Origin: Xanthomonas translucens pv. cerealis
GTDB taxonomy: Bacteria > Pseudomonadota > Gammaproteobacteria > Xanthomonadales > Xanthomonadaceae
Reading direction: 5' to 3'
DNA length: 64,000 nucleotides
Assembly (NCBI RefSeq): GCF_006838285.1
Contig: NZ_CP038228.1
Span: 2,790,001 to 2,854,000 of the forward strand
The notes below the pieces were generated by a model. That model did not search any database. It was not told the origin of the DNA and saw only the letters and a list, made by a program, of their open reading frames with translations. The position numbers were made by a program, and so were the translations under genes. Below, piece after piece: positions 8,653 through 16,483 of this stretch; the first letter of the stretch is position 1, and the number at the start of each line of letters is the position of its first letter.

Positions 8653-9285
8653 CTATTCGCCAAGACCTTTGCCGGACGCCACGGCGTTCTTGACTTGCTG
8701 TAGCTTTGCGCGCAACTGAGCGATAGGTGGCAGCCCCATGGATTCACGCCGCTTGTCTACGCTGCTTTCGTCTTCAATTGGATATAGCTCAAAAGATTCA
8801 TTTGCTTGTGTGCCAAATCGTTGCAGCTTTCCATCGTAGACCAGCTGGCGATCAATGAATGTAGCGAAGGCATCCTTCGGGAAGTCTCCCTTCTCTACAA
8901 GCTCTTGCATCTGGCGAGCCATATTCGCTTGTAGGGCGCGGTCGCCAGAGTGCTGGAGCATAAGAAACTGCGCGGACACCGCGCCCTCGCCAACTTCGCT
9001 CAGGCCCAGCAGCCTTCCGGACGTCATCTCAAGCCATGCTGCCTCGCGGCGCCGGTCTGCCTCGGCAAGTCGCGCGTCATTGAATCCAGGGGTCATGGCC
9101 TTCTTGCGATCACGCTGATCTTCTTCGCCGAGAGCAATCAATTGCTGCGCGATCGCAGCAAATGAAGGTTTGTCAGTTGGATGGCCCGCGACCTCACTAG
9201 ACTCATTCGCCAAGTTCGATGCAGTCACAGTCCCGGCTCCTAAAATAATAGCAATAAAAAGTAGAGATGCCGATCGTAGTTTCAT
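8653..9285 (-). CDS. Secreted DUF6624-like protein, coupled to an ATP-grasp gene
   Basis: A 210-residue protein starting MKLRSASLLFIAIILGAGTV, a clear signal peptide probably cut near residue 25. The body is mostly helical and ends with a conserved-looking block: FIDRQLVYDGKLQRFGTQ, then LYPIEDESSVDKRR and MGLPP. I associate this block with DUF6624; the function is unknown. The ATG overlaps the stop of the upstream ATP-grasp frame (ATGA at 9282-9285), so the two were translationally coupled before the IS inserted. Base composition is more AT-rich than the core genome. The DUF number is from memory of the motif and needs a profile search. Confidence 0.7.
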   Translation of the reverse strand: MKLRSASLLFIAIILGAGTVTASNLANESSEVAGHPTDKPSFAAIAQQLIALGEEDQRDRKKAMTPGFNDARLAEADRRREAAWLEMTSGRLLGLSEVGEGAVSAQFLMLQHSGDRALQANMARQMQELVEKGDFPKDAFATFIDRQLVYDGKLQRFGTQANESFELYPIEDESSVDKRRESMGLPPIAQLRAKLQQVKNAVASGKGLGE

Positions 9286-9457
9286 GAATGTTCCACCCAC
9301 TCATCATTTCGTTGCCTAGCAGAGAACTTTACTCCAAGCGAACTTATGCGATCCTGCATCTCCTCAAAGGCAACGGAAGCCTTATAGTCTGCGTAGCTTG
9401 GAGGCGTCTGGAGAAGAGGAACACCGGCCTTGCTTGCAAGGTATGAGCAAAATTTTG
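9282..9457 (-). pseudogene. ATP-grasp gene, 3' fragment
   Basis: The minus-strand frame entering from the IS end encodes CSYLASKAGVPLLQTPPSYA and further, ending WVEHS at 9282. It is the C-terminus of the ATP-grasp protein whose 5' part is at 10530-11201. Removing the IS and one copy of the 8-bp duplication joins SKF to CSYLAS in frame with no other change. The longer frame reaching into the element is an artefact of the insertion. Confidence 0.85.
9450..9457. repeat. IS target-site duplication, left copy
   Basis: AAATTTTG immediately outside the left IS end; identical to 10530-10537. Confidence 0.92.
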
Positions 9458-10529
9458 CCTGATTAGCCCTGACCTTCAGCTGCCTGTCGCAGGATCTGCG
9501 CCGCGCTGGGTGGATGCTGCTGTCACCTGAAGCCAACGAGGTGGCCTGATGAGCATCAATGCCGTGCAGTTCCAAGCTGGATTGTCGATGTCTGAGTTCT
9601 TCGCGTCCTACGGCACCCAGGCCAAGTGCTATCGCGCGCTCTACAAGTGGCGCTGGCCGCAGGGATTTCGCTGCCCATCCTGTGCTGGACGGGCGCGGTC
9701 GCGTTTCAAGCGGGGTGCTGCGATCTACTACCAATGCAGCGCGTGCCGGCATCAGACCAGCCTGATCGCTGGCACGATGTTCGAAGGCACCAAACTGCCG
9801 CTGCGCACCTGGATGCTGGCGTTGCACCTGCTGACCTCGACCAACACCAACATGGCCGCGCTGGAGTTGATGCGGCATCTGGGCGTCAACTACAAGACGG
9901 CCTGGCGGATGAAACACAAGATCATGCAGGTTATGGCCGAGCGCGAATCCATGCGGAAACTGGCGGGTTTCGTGCAGATCGACGATGCCTATCTCGGCGG
10001 CGAGCGTAACGGTGGCAAGGCCGGACGCGGATCAGAGAACAAACAAGCGTTCCTGATTGCGGTGCAGACCGATGCCACCTTCACCGCGCCGCGCTTTGTG
10101 GTGATCGAGCCGGTGCGCAGCTTCGATAACACCTCGCTGCAGGACTGGATTGCCCGTCGCTTGGCGCCCGAATGCGAGGTCTACACCGATGGGCTGGCCT
10201 GCTTGCGCCGGCTAGAAGACGCCGGCCACGCGCACACCACGCTGGACACTGGCGGTGGTCGTGCCGCGACCGAAACGGCCGGTGCACGTTGGCTCAACGT
10301 GGTGCTGGGCAATCTCAAACGCGCCATCAGTGGCGTGTATCACGCCATCGCGCAAGGCAAATACGCAAGGCGTTACCTGGGAGAAGCGGCCTATCGTTTT
10401 AATCGTCGATTCCGCTTGCGCGAGATGCTGCCACGACTTGCCACGGCCATGATGCAATCCACACCATGCCCAGAGCCGGTTTTACGTGCAGCGAGCAATT
10501 TTCATGGCTGAGAGTCGGGGCTAATCAGG
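9458..10529 (+). mobile_element. IS1595-family insertion sequence (complete, 1072 bp)
   Basis: The ends CCTGATTAGCCCTGACCTTCAG (9458-9479) and its near match on the other strand at 10508-10529 agree at 19 of 22 positions. An exact 8-bp duplication AAATTTTG flanks the element, the size typical of the IS1595 family. It carries one intact transposase gene. The perfect duplication and in-frame repair of the host gene on excision point to a recent insertion. Confidence 0.92.
9549..10511 (+). CDS. IS1595-family transposase
   Basis: A 320-residue transposase. The N-terminus has a zinc ribbon (CPSC near residues 38-41 and CSAC near 63-66). The DDE-type core begins at VQIDDAYLGGE (about residue 140), with a second acidic residue in VYTDGLACL (about 215) and a GARWLNVVLGNLKRAISGVYH block near 250. 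This arrangement and the element's ends fit the IS1595 family. The frame is intact and fills the element, so it is probably active. Confidence 0.92.
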   Translation: MSINAVQFQAGLSMSEFFASYGTQAKCYRALYKWRWPQGFRCPSCAGRARSRFKRGAAIYYQCSACRHQTSLIAGTMFEGTKLPLRTWMLALHLLTSTNTNMAALELMRHLGVNYKTAWRMKHKIMQVMAERESMRKLAGFVQIDDAYLGGERNGGKAGRGSENKQAFLIAVQTDATFTAPRFVVIEPVRSFDNTSLQDWIARRLAPECEVYTDGLACLRRLEDAGHAHTTLDTGGGRAATETAGARWLNVVLGNLKRAISGVYHAIAQGKYARRYLGEAAYRFNRRFRLREMLPRLATAMMQSTPCPEPVLRAASNFHG

Positions 10530-10537
10530 AAATTTTG
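10530..10537. repeat. IS target-site duplication, right copy
   Basis: AAATTTTG immediately outside the right IS end; identical to 9450-9457. Confidence 0.92.
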
Positions 10538-11201
10538 AAAGAATACTTGAATCCGGAACATTGGATTCCAGGAACAACCAGTTTCCGGACGGATTTAGAT
10601 CCAAGAAGTGGTATTCGCCATTCCTATCTGGAACGAGGTCCATGCAGGCTACCTCGACACCCATCTTTGACATCAAAAGACCTACCTTTTCTTGAACTTC
10701 TAAAGGAAGGTCCATCTTGCTAATTGTGGTCACGTTGCTATCAGTCAGATCTTCTCGAGAGTCTAGCCGGCCAGAGGTCTGATAAATTTTATAGGCGTGA
10801 ATTTGATCGCCAAAGACAAATGCGCGAATGTCAAAGTCCTTGACGATCTCTTCCTGGAATATGGCCGGCGCTGCCAAGACCGTCCCAGCCTCATAGTTGT
10901 CTAGTAGACTGATACTGGCTCTTGATGCGAAGGCGCACCTAGTACGGCCGTCGGCATAGCGCCAGCTGAACGGCTCGAACGGTTTGATAACTAATTTGTT
11001 TGTATTGCCAAATATTTCCTTTACCCGATCAATGCTTGATCCGAAGTAGCTTTTGGGTGGTGAGAGACCGACTTCGCTCGCTGCCCTTAATTGAAGCATC
11101 TTGTTGTCTGCGCGAATAGCCGAGCTCGGGGAATTCACGAAAACCTGATTTCCTACCTCCCCCAACAACTGCAAAAGCCAGTTTTGATTACGTCGACATC
11201 C
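10530..11201 (-). pseudogene. RimK/MvdD-like ATP-grasp gene, 5'-truncated and IS-interrupted
   Basis: The minus-strand frame reads VFVNSPSSAIRADNKMLQLR, KLVIKPFEPFSW, PAIFQEEIVKDFDIRAFVFG and DLVPDRNGEYHFLDLNPSGN, the nucleotide- and metal-binding motifs of RimK-like ATP-grasp ligases such as the graspetide ligases MvdC/MvdD. The pre-ATP-grasp domain of about 100 residues is missing: the frame has only a TTG near 11174 and runs into antisense integrase sequence at 11204. The IS adds PD-stop after SKF. Joined with 9282-9449 it gives about 270 residues. It was coupled to the secreted DUF6624 gene. Base composition is AT-rich. Confidence 0.82.
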
Positions 11202-11203
11202 CG

Positions 11204-11583
11204 ATGAGAATTCCCCATCATTTGATTCGCTCCGCCTCTGGCCGATGGTCTTTCCGACAGAGAGTGCTCCTTGACCTCCAAGCCAGGCTTGGGAGACGGG
11301 TCATCAAGCGGACGCTTCGAACCACCGAACTGCGACAAGCGCAGATCCAAGCCATCAGGCTTGCGTCGAGCTATGCTCAGGTCTTCAACGCAGTTCGGGG
11401 ACTGTCGATGGACCGGATGAGCACCAAGGATGTGGATGCGCTCGTTGAGCGCTCGACCCGTGCCGAGAGTCAGAAAGATCTATCCCTTCATCGTCGCCCA
11501 AGCACCAGACGGCACCGTCAGTGAGCGCTGGCAGATCGACAACGAAAAAGATGTGCGGCTCTATCGCAAGACTCAGAGTTGGG
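11204..11583 (+). pseudogene. Phage-type integrase, frameshifted N-terminal fragment (copy 2)
   Basis: The frame from ATG 11204 (MRIPHHLIRSASGRWSFRQR, LDLQARLGRRVIKRTLRTTE) looks like the N-terminal arm-binding region of a tyrosine integrase. Near 11475 the likely coding sense shifts frame: the next frame reads KIYPFIVAQAPDGTVSERWQ and continues to about 11583. There it meets the IS3 remnant. The catalytic domain is absent. The short 5' leader (GACATCCCG before ATG) resembles that of copy 1, so a second island with the same integrase type probably landed here. Confidence 0.75.
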
Positions 11584-11712
11584 CTGCTTGATCGCTTCGA
11601 TCTTGTACTCATCCGTATATCGCTTGCCGCTCATGCAGGACCTCCTCGATTGCCTGAATTATGTTATGGCTCTTAGGTGTTTACGAAAGGCTGGCCGGTC
11701 CAGCCGGTTGGT
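11584..11712 (-). mobile_element. IS3-family remnant (start of orfA)
   Basis: On the minus strand an ATG at 11634, preceded by GAGGAGGTCC, encodes MSGKRYTDEYKIEAIKQ, the typical N-terminus of an IS3-family OrfA. Homology stops at about 11584, where integrase sequence begins. The upstream sequence (CTGGACCGGCCAGCCTTTCG region near 11700) is probably the IS end, abutting the 3' end of the effector-like gene. Exact boundaries and subgroup are uncertain. Confidence 0.7.
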
Positions 11713-11720
11713 CGAGCCAG

Positions 11721-13865
11721 TTACCTCTGTCCACCAGAGCCAGCCGCCCAAAGCTGGCCGAGCAGCTTGACGCCAATCGTTGCCCGGTGCACCTTGGCAT
11801 CGGTGTTCCCGAGTGCGCGCATCACTTCTTCCCAACGTGAGCCCAAGTTCACCTCCCTCGCCGTCTTGAGGTGGACAGCGGTAAAGTCCTTATAGGGAAG
11901 CGAGCGCAGCGCAGCGGGGGTTACCAGGTTTTCGGTATGCAGGTGTACGAACCAGGGCGCAGGGAGGCTGCCATTCGACTGCGGCATGTGGTCGATACGC
12001 ACTTCGAACAGCCTGCCACGGTTGCCGCGGTCGCCCTCCGAGGGAAGGCGGTTCGGAGTCGCGACGCGTGCCAGTCCCTTCATTGCCAACAAGCGCTGCA
12101 AATGCGGCGCGCGCGGCTGCGGATCGGTCTTGAGCGCATCGGCTTCGCGCCGATCGAAATCGTGCTCGATCATCTGGAGAAGATGCAACCGCGTGTCGAG
12201 TTGCGCGAGGCGTTGGTCTTGCCTGGGAAGCTTGCTTTTGAGTTGCAGCAGACGCTCTCTCGATCCGAACCAGCCCTGCATGGAGGTCCTGGCAAAATCG
12301 AAGGCCGTCGCAGCGTCATGCCTGGAATCGCCGATCAGTCGCTCTACGTTTGTGGTGTCCTTGCCAAGGCGTTTGGCGATCTTGATGAAATCTCCCCCGA
12401 GTTCGGCCACAAGTGACGGCTCCAAGGGGGTACCCCTCAGCACCTCGTCGGCCTGTTTCTGCGCTGCGCTGCGATCATCGTTTGCCAGCCGTGCGGGCAC
12501 TGCCGTCGAGCTGGAGGCAGCGGGCGTCTCCTTGCGGACCTTGCGTGACTTGGCCGATTCGCCTGATGTCGTTATCCCTAATCGTGGCGTCACTGATGCG
12601 GATGCTTGTTCGGCCGGGGCCTTCGCTGCGCCAATCAGCTGCCTGTCTTGGACAGCGAACTGACACAGATCGAGAAACGCCTGGCGTTGATCGGTGAGCG
12701 CCTTTGCGAGGTCGAGCATGGTCGGCCATAGATGATCTCTGGAATGATTCCCTTCCTCGATGAGCGCGGCAGCATCGACACACAGCTGCATGCCTGCTCG
12801 GCCACGAATCTCGGCGTATTCGATAACTAGGCCTTTGTACATGGCCAGCTCCTCCGGTGTCAGCGAGTGCTCGGTTGCGGAAAGGCGTTCGAGATGGACA
12901 TTGATCAGTTCTATGAGCGCTTCGCTCACCTCGGCGTCCATATAGCTATCGACTTCTTCAAGCTCTCTAAGTCCGTCCAGCACCTGTGGTAGGCCGCAAT
13001 CGCTGGCCTGCTCGAAGAGTCTCTTTGAATGTATTTCGACGACTATTCCGCGGACGGCCTGCATCAGCTCGTGGCAACCTCCTATCGTCGCCTTGACGAT
13101 CGGCAGCTGGGCCTTGAGCGAGTCGGGCGGCGCTTGATCCGTCATCGGCGACTTGATGCGTCGGCAAACTTCCTCCAACGCTGCAATGGCATCAAGAAGA
13201 TGAGCGCGTAACGCAAGCCATGATTCCGGCTGTTGCAGAAGGATGGCTTCGTGGGGAAACGCCACCATAGCGCACCTTCCCGTGTGCACATAGCCCAATT
13301 CCTTTTCCATCTTCTCATCGATCATATTTTGGCATGATTCCTTGTTCAGCGCTGCGGCTTGTCCGAGATTCATAACCAACCGACTCTCGTAGTATTCGAG
13401 TTTGGAGAGTGGCATCCGCTCTTTGATCTTCAACTCGGACAGCGCCTGCAACCCTTGTCGAGCGGATTTGATGGCGGACGCGCCGGACCTGAGTCTTGCT
13501 TCCAGGACCTTTGTGTCCGCCGGATCGGTCGGCGCTACGTTTGTTGCCAAGTGGTTGAACAGTTCCAGCCTCGACAAGGCCTTGGTCAATACGTCGAAAG
13601 GATCTGGTCCTTGCGAGGCAGGCGTTGGGGCAAAGAGCACAGCACTGAGGTCCCTGGCGTTGGCCGACGATGCCGATGAGGCATTTGCTCTGGACGCTCT
13701 GACCGGCCTCGGCGGCCTGATGGCAAGCCCACGGAGTTGCGCGGAGGGCGCCACAACGTCAGTAGACGCACTTGCGCTTGCCCCCGGGTCCGGGGGGGGC
13801 GGTGCAGATTGCGTGGATTGCGAGGGATCCAGTGGGGTCTGCTTGGTCGTTCTGATTTTAGGCAC
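11721..13865 (-). CDS. Candidate type III effector (XopP/HLK-like?)
   Basis: A 714-residue protein from a GTG at 13865 preceded by AGAGGA 6 nt upstream; an in-frame TTG nine codons earlier lacks such a site. The first 90 residues are disordered and rich in S, P, A and T (SAPPPPDPGASASASTD) with no signal peptide, as in secreted type III effectors. The rest looks helical with no enzyme motif I recognise. The C-terminus has APWFVHLHTENLVTPAALRS and ends AAGSGGQR. An imperfect PIP-like box lies 93 bp upstream. Size and organisation resemble XopP, but I cannot confirm this by alignment. It could also be another island effector. No frame damage is visible. Confidence 0.62.
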   Translation of the reverse strand: MPKIRTTKQTPLDPSQSTQSAPPPPDPGASASASTDVVAPSAQLRGLAIRPPRPVRASRANASSASSANARDLSAVLFAPTPASQGPDPFDVLTKALSRLELFNHLATNVAPTDPADTKVLEARLRSGASAIKSARQGLQALSELKIKERMPLSKLEYYESRLVMNLGQAAALNKESCQNMIDEKMEKELGYVHTGRCAMVAFPHEAILLQQPESWLALRAHLLDAIAALEEVCRRIKSPMTDQAPPDSLKAQLPIVKATIGGCHELMQAVRGIVVEIHSKRLFEQASDCGLPQVLDGLRELEEVDSYMDAEVSEALIELINVHLERLSATEHSLTPEELAMYKGLVIEYAEIRGRAGMQLCVDAAALIEEGNHSRDHLWPTMLDLAKALTDQRQAFLDLCQFAVQDRQLIGAAKAPAEQASASVTPRLGITTSGESAKSRKVRKETPAASSSTAVPARLANDDRSAAQKQADEVLRGTPLEPSLVAELGGDFIKIAKRLGKDTTNVERLIGDSRHDAATAFDFARTSMQGWFGSRERLLQLKSKLPRQDQRLAQLDTRLHLLQMIEHDFDRREADALKTDPQPRAPHLQRLLAMKGLARVATPNRLPSEGDRGNRGRLFEVRIDHMPQSNGSLPAPWFVHLHTENLVTPAALRSLPYKDFTAVHLKTAREVNLGSRWEEVMRALGNTDAKVHRATIGVKLLGQLWAAGSGGQR

Positions 13866-13958
13866 GGTGCATCCTCTGATATTGCCATTCAATTGCCACG
13901 CGCGTGACGTGCAGATGCGCGCGTTCTCGGGATGTGCGTGGATCTTGGTGGTGTGGCA

Positions 13959-13983
13959 CAGAAAGGCCCGCCAAGTCAGCGAA
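13959..13983 (-). promoter_or_regulatory. Imperfect PIP-like box (HrpX site)
   Basis: On the minus strand TTCGC, 15 bp, TTCTG; the consensus plant-inducible promoter box is TTCGB-N15-TTCGB, so one position differs. It lies 93 bp upstream of the GTG of the candidate effector. I did not find a convincing -10-like box at the usual 30-32 bp spacing, so this is suggestive only. Confidence 0.45.
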
Positions 13984-14563
13984 AACGCCCGGTGCCACGG
14001 CGTGGTGCACTACTAGTTTCACGTGCGTCATAGCGCTCAGTCTGCCTACCGGATCACGCTGCATGTCTCAGTGCTTGCATCGCGCGATGTTGGATCAGCC
14101 CTGCACTTCTTCATCATGCGATCGCAGCTGACGCATCCCCAGCGATGTTTCTGTGGCGCCTGTGATCGCCGTTTCAACGCAAGCAGTTCGCTACTCAATC
14201 ACTGGTCGATGGGCGCCACGTCGATGCCTAAGTAAACCATCGAATGCTGCGCCGTTCGGATGCTACGCGAATGGCTGGTGCCTGATACGAAGCCACCTGA
14301 AACGGGTCGAGCTGAATTTGATAGGGCAGCGAGACCAGGTTCCTGAGCCGTTTCATTTCATTTCCGAACTTGAGTGCTATCTGCGTCCTATCTCTGCGAC
14401 GCCTGAGCGCAGCGCTACAGACAAATCATGGACGGCGCGGCCCATCTACTTGGAGGCTAGCGGCAAACATGCCAGACCAGCTACAATGGCGCCTCGCAAG
14501 TCAGGAGACATCTCTGGTTTGCGTGCTGTAGGAGAGTCAGGACGTTGGATCGGGATCAGTACC
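13984..14563. other. Island segment without recognised gene
   Basis: About 580 bp between the effector promoter region and attR. Open frames on the plus strand (14023-14235 and 14153 onward) have no recognisable domains, and the second runs through ffs, so I regard them as chance. No tRNA, IS end or repeat is recognised. It is probably eroded island DNA. Confidence 0.5.
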
Positions 14564-14585
14564 TCCCCCTCTCTCCGCCAGATTC
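14564..14585 (+). other. attR: duplicated tRNA-Ser 3' end
   Basis: Exact copy of 8311-8332: 17 bp of tRNA 3' sequence including CCA, then GATTC. It marks the right end of the island. The sequence beyond it is the ancestral downstream flank of tRNA-Ser and leads directly to ffs. Confidence 0.9.
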
Positions 14586-14674
14586 GAATTGCGCTTCCCT
14601 CGCAGAATTGCGTCGCCGCCGGCGAAAGCGTTCAAGGGGAAAGACCGCGCCGCTGGCGCGGCTCCGTCTCTATG

Positions 14675-14785
14675 GTGGCCCCGTCGGCCCCTCGCGACGC
14701 TAGGTCGAAAACTCCGCCAGGGCCGGAAGGCAGCAACGGTATCGATCGACGCGGGCGCCGAGGTCAGCCGGCGGGGTCGCCACCC
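14675..14785 (+). ncRNA. ffs: Signal recognition particle RNA (4.5S)
   Basis: About 111 nt. The conserved SRP domain IV is clear: GGTCGAAAAC, then CCAGGGCCGGAAGGCAGCAA with the GGAA tetraloop and asymmetric internal loop. The 5' GGTGGCCCCG and 3' CGGGGTCGCCACC ends pair. It binds Ffh for co-translational membrane targeting. It lies 89 bp beyond attR. Without the island it would follow tRNA-Ser(GGA) directly; no strong promoter is obvious in those 89 bp. Confidence 0.95.
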
Positions 14786-14875
14786 TAAATCCTGAAACGC
14801 AAGCGCAGCAGGCCGCTTATGCGCTTGTTGCGTAGTTCGTGCCTGCTCGTCCGCCGTGTCGCGGCTGGCACAGCC

Positions 14876-15304
14876 CTACGCCTCCGGATGCAACCAGCCG
14901 GCGTCGCCCTCGCGGTAGCGCTCGTGTTTCCAGATCGGCACCCGCGCCTTGACCTCGTCGATGACGTAGCGGCAGGCGCCGAAGGCGGCGTCGCGGTGCG
15001 CCGCGATCACGCCCACCCAGACCGCCAGGTCGCCGATCGCCAAGTCGCCGACGCGATGCACGCAGCGCAGGTCGAGGATGTCGAAGCGGGCCAGGGCTTC
15101 GTCGGCGATGCGCCGGCCCTCGGCCTTGGCCAGTGCCGCATAGGCTTCGTAGCGCAGGCCATCGACCGCGCGGCCGTCGTTGTGGTCGCGCACCCAGCCT
15201 TCGAAACTGGCGTAGGCGCCTGCCTGCGCATGCGCCAGCGGCGCGCGCAGCGCGGCGATGTCGAGGGCGCGGTCGGCGAGATGGAAGCGGTGCGTGTCGG
15301 ACAT
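14876..15304 (-). CDS. moaE: Molybdopterin synthase large subunit MoaE
   Basis: A 142-residue MoaE. Characteristic segments are GAYASFEGWVRDHNDGR, LRYEAYAALAKAEGRRI, RVGDLAIGDLAVWVGV and VIDEVKARVPIWKHE, which includes the active-site Lys of VPIWKHE. With MoaD-thiocarboxylate it converts cyclic pyranopterin monophosphate to molybdopterin. It is the last gene of the minus-strand moa operon, 3 bp after moaD. Confidence 0.96.
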   Translation of the reverse strand: MSDTHRFHLADRALDIAALRAPLAHAQAGAYASFEGWVRDHNDGRAVDGLRYEAYAALAKAEGRRIADEALARFDILDLRCVHRVGDLAIGDLAVWVGVIAAHRDAAFGACRYVIDEVKARVPIWKHERYREGDAGWLHPEA

Positions 15305-15307
15305 CGG

Positions 15308-15553
15308 TCAGCCTCCCGAGACCGGCGGAATGAACACCACCTCGCTGCCCTCGCGCAGCGCGTCGTCCCAGCCCACGAAGGCGCCGTCCACGGCTACGCG
15401 CAAACGCTGCGACGGCCAGCGCAGGCCGTGCCGCGCGTCGAGTTCGGCGTACAGCGCGCGCAGGTCGGCCGCGGCGGTCTGCACCTGTTCGCGCTCAATG
15501 CCCGCCGCCTCGCGCAGGCTGGCGAAATACAGCACGGTCACGCGCACGCTCAT
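15308..15553 (-). CDS. moaD: Molybdopterin synthase sulfur carrier MoaD
   Basis: An 81-residue ubiquitin-fold protein starting [18 protein letters not shown] and ending FIPPVSGG. The C-terminal Gly-Gly is the site of adenylation and thiocarboxylation. The ATG overlaps the moaC stop (ATGA at 15550-15553). The longer frame upstream is a shadow of moaC. Confidence 0.95.
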   Translation of the reverse strand: MSVRVTVLYFASLREAAGIEREQVQTAAADLRALYAELDARHGLRWPSQRLRVAVDGAFVGWDDALREGSEVVFIPPVSGG

Positions 15554-16065
15554 GCTGCGCTGCCGACGTCGCGCTTGCCGCCACGCTTGCCGAGCAGCCG
15601 TACCGGGCCGATCGTCATCGCATGGGTCAGCGCCTTGCACATGTCGTAGACGGTCAGCGCAGCGATGCTGGCGCCGGTCAGCGCCTCCATCTCCACCCCA
15701 GTGCGGTGCACGGTGCGCACTGTGCATTCGATGCGCAGCACCTGCGGCGAGGCCCAGTCGATCGCGAAGCGGCAGCCGTCGATCGGCAGCGGATGGCAGA
15801 ACGGGATCAGTTCGTGGGTGCGCTTGACCGCCATGGTCCCGGCGATCACCGCCGTGTCGACGATGCCGCCCTTGGCGCTGCGCAGCGCGTCGGCGCGCAA
15901 TTGCACGGCCACCGCCACGGGAAAGCGCACCCGCGACTCGGCCACGGCGACGCGTGCGGTGACGGCCTTGGCTGAGACGTCCACCATCGTCGGCAGCCCC
16001 TGCGGATCCAGATGGGTCAGCCTCTTGCTCGCCGCGACGGCGTATTTGGCCTTTTCTTCGCTCAT
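15550..16065 (-). CDS. moaC: Cyclic pyranopterin monophosphate synthase MoaC
   Basis: A 171-residue MoaC with [69 protein letters not shown] and [11 protein letters not shown], covering the catalytic Lys and His residues of the family. It makes cPMP from the MoaA product. The start [12 protein letters not shown] at 16065 was chosen because the frame upstream overlaps the NTF2-like gene. It is coupled to moaD by ATGA. Confidence 0.95.
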   Translation of the reverse strand: MSEEKAKYAVAASKRLTHLDPQGLPTMVDVSAKAVTARVAVAESRVRFPVAVAVQLRADALRSAKGGIVDTAVIAGTMAVKRTHELIPFCHPLPIDGCRFAIDWASPQVLRIECTVRTVHRTGVEMEALTGASIAALTVYDMCKALTHAMTIGPVRLLGKRGGKRDVGSAA

Positions 16066-16096
16066 AGGCTGCGCTGCCGCTCCCACGACACCATGC

Positions 16097-16483
16097 TCAG
16101 GCGGCGCCGGGAATCGGCGTGCCCTGGTGGAACAGCATGCGCCATTCGCCGTCGCGGCAGCGCCACAGCGAACTGCGCAGCGCATGCCGTACCGGAGCGC
16201 CGTCGCCATCGTGGCGCTCGCTGCGATATCGCAGCTGCGCCAGATCCGGCGCCGGCAACCACGCCTGCAAATCGAACGCGTGATAGCGGACCGCGCCGGC
16301 CAGTGCCGGTAGTTCCTGCAACAGCGCCTGCCTGTCGATGCATCGCCCGGACGCACCGAATTCGACGAACGCCTCGTCGAGCAGCGCCGACAACCGCGCC
16401 ACCGAGGCGCGCGTGGCCGGCTCCAGCAATTCCAGCTCCAGCGCGAACAATCGGTGCTTCAGCGACTCGTCCATTGCGCTCAT
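16097..16483 (-). CDS. NTF2-like (DUF4440/SnoaL-type) small protein inside the moa operon
   Basis: A 128-residue protein: an N-terminal helix ([20 protein letters not shown]), [16 protein letters not shown], then beta strands ending [18 protein letters not shown]. This is the shape of a DUF4440/NTF2-like cone-fold protein. The ATG overlaps the moaA stop by ATGA, and moaC starts 31 bp after its end. A role in molybdenum cofactor synthesis is not established; the operon position is the only hint. Confidence 0.8.
   Translation of the reverse strand: MSAMDESLKHRLFALELELLEPATRASVARLSALLDEAFVEFGASGRCIDRQALLQELPALAGAVRYHAFDLQAWLPAPDLAQLRYRSERHDGDGAPVRHALRSSLWRCRDGEWRMLFHQGTPIPGAA

Larger units (their letters stand above)
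8328..14585. mobile_element. Decayed tRNA-Ser genomic island (about 6.3 kb)
   Basis: The segment is bounded by identical 22-bp direct repeats of the tRNA-Ser 3' end. It contains two 5' integrase relics, an IS1595-family element, an IS3-family remnant, a truncated and IS-split ATP-grasp gene, a DUF6624 gene and a candidate type III effector gene. Much of it is visibly more AT-rich than the flanks, especially 8600-9450 and 10530-11200. No complete integrase remains, so the island is probably immobile. Nested acquisition is likely because there are two integrase 5' ends and only one attR. Confidence 0.88.

Noticed and set aside
9282..9917. 211-codon minus-strand frame spanning the left IS end
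   Set aside because: Its first two thirds are antisense to the transposase; only the last 55 codons are real, as the 3' end of the ATP-grasp gene.
14153..14788. Plus-strand frame of 211 codons
   Set aside because: Runs through attR and the whole SRP RNA gene, has no recognisable domain, and is a chance frame.
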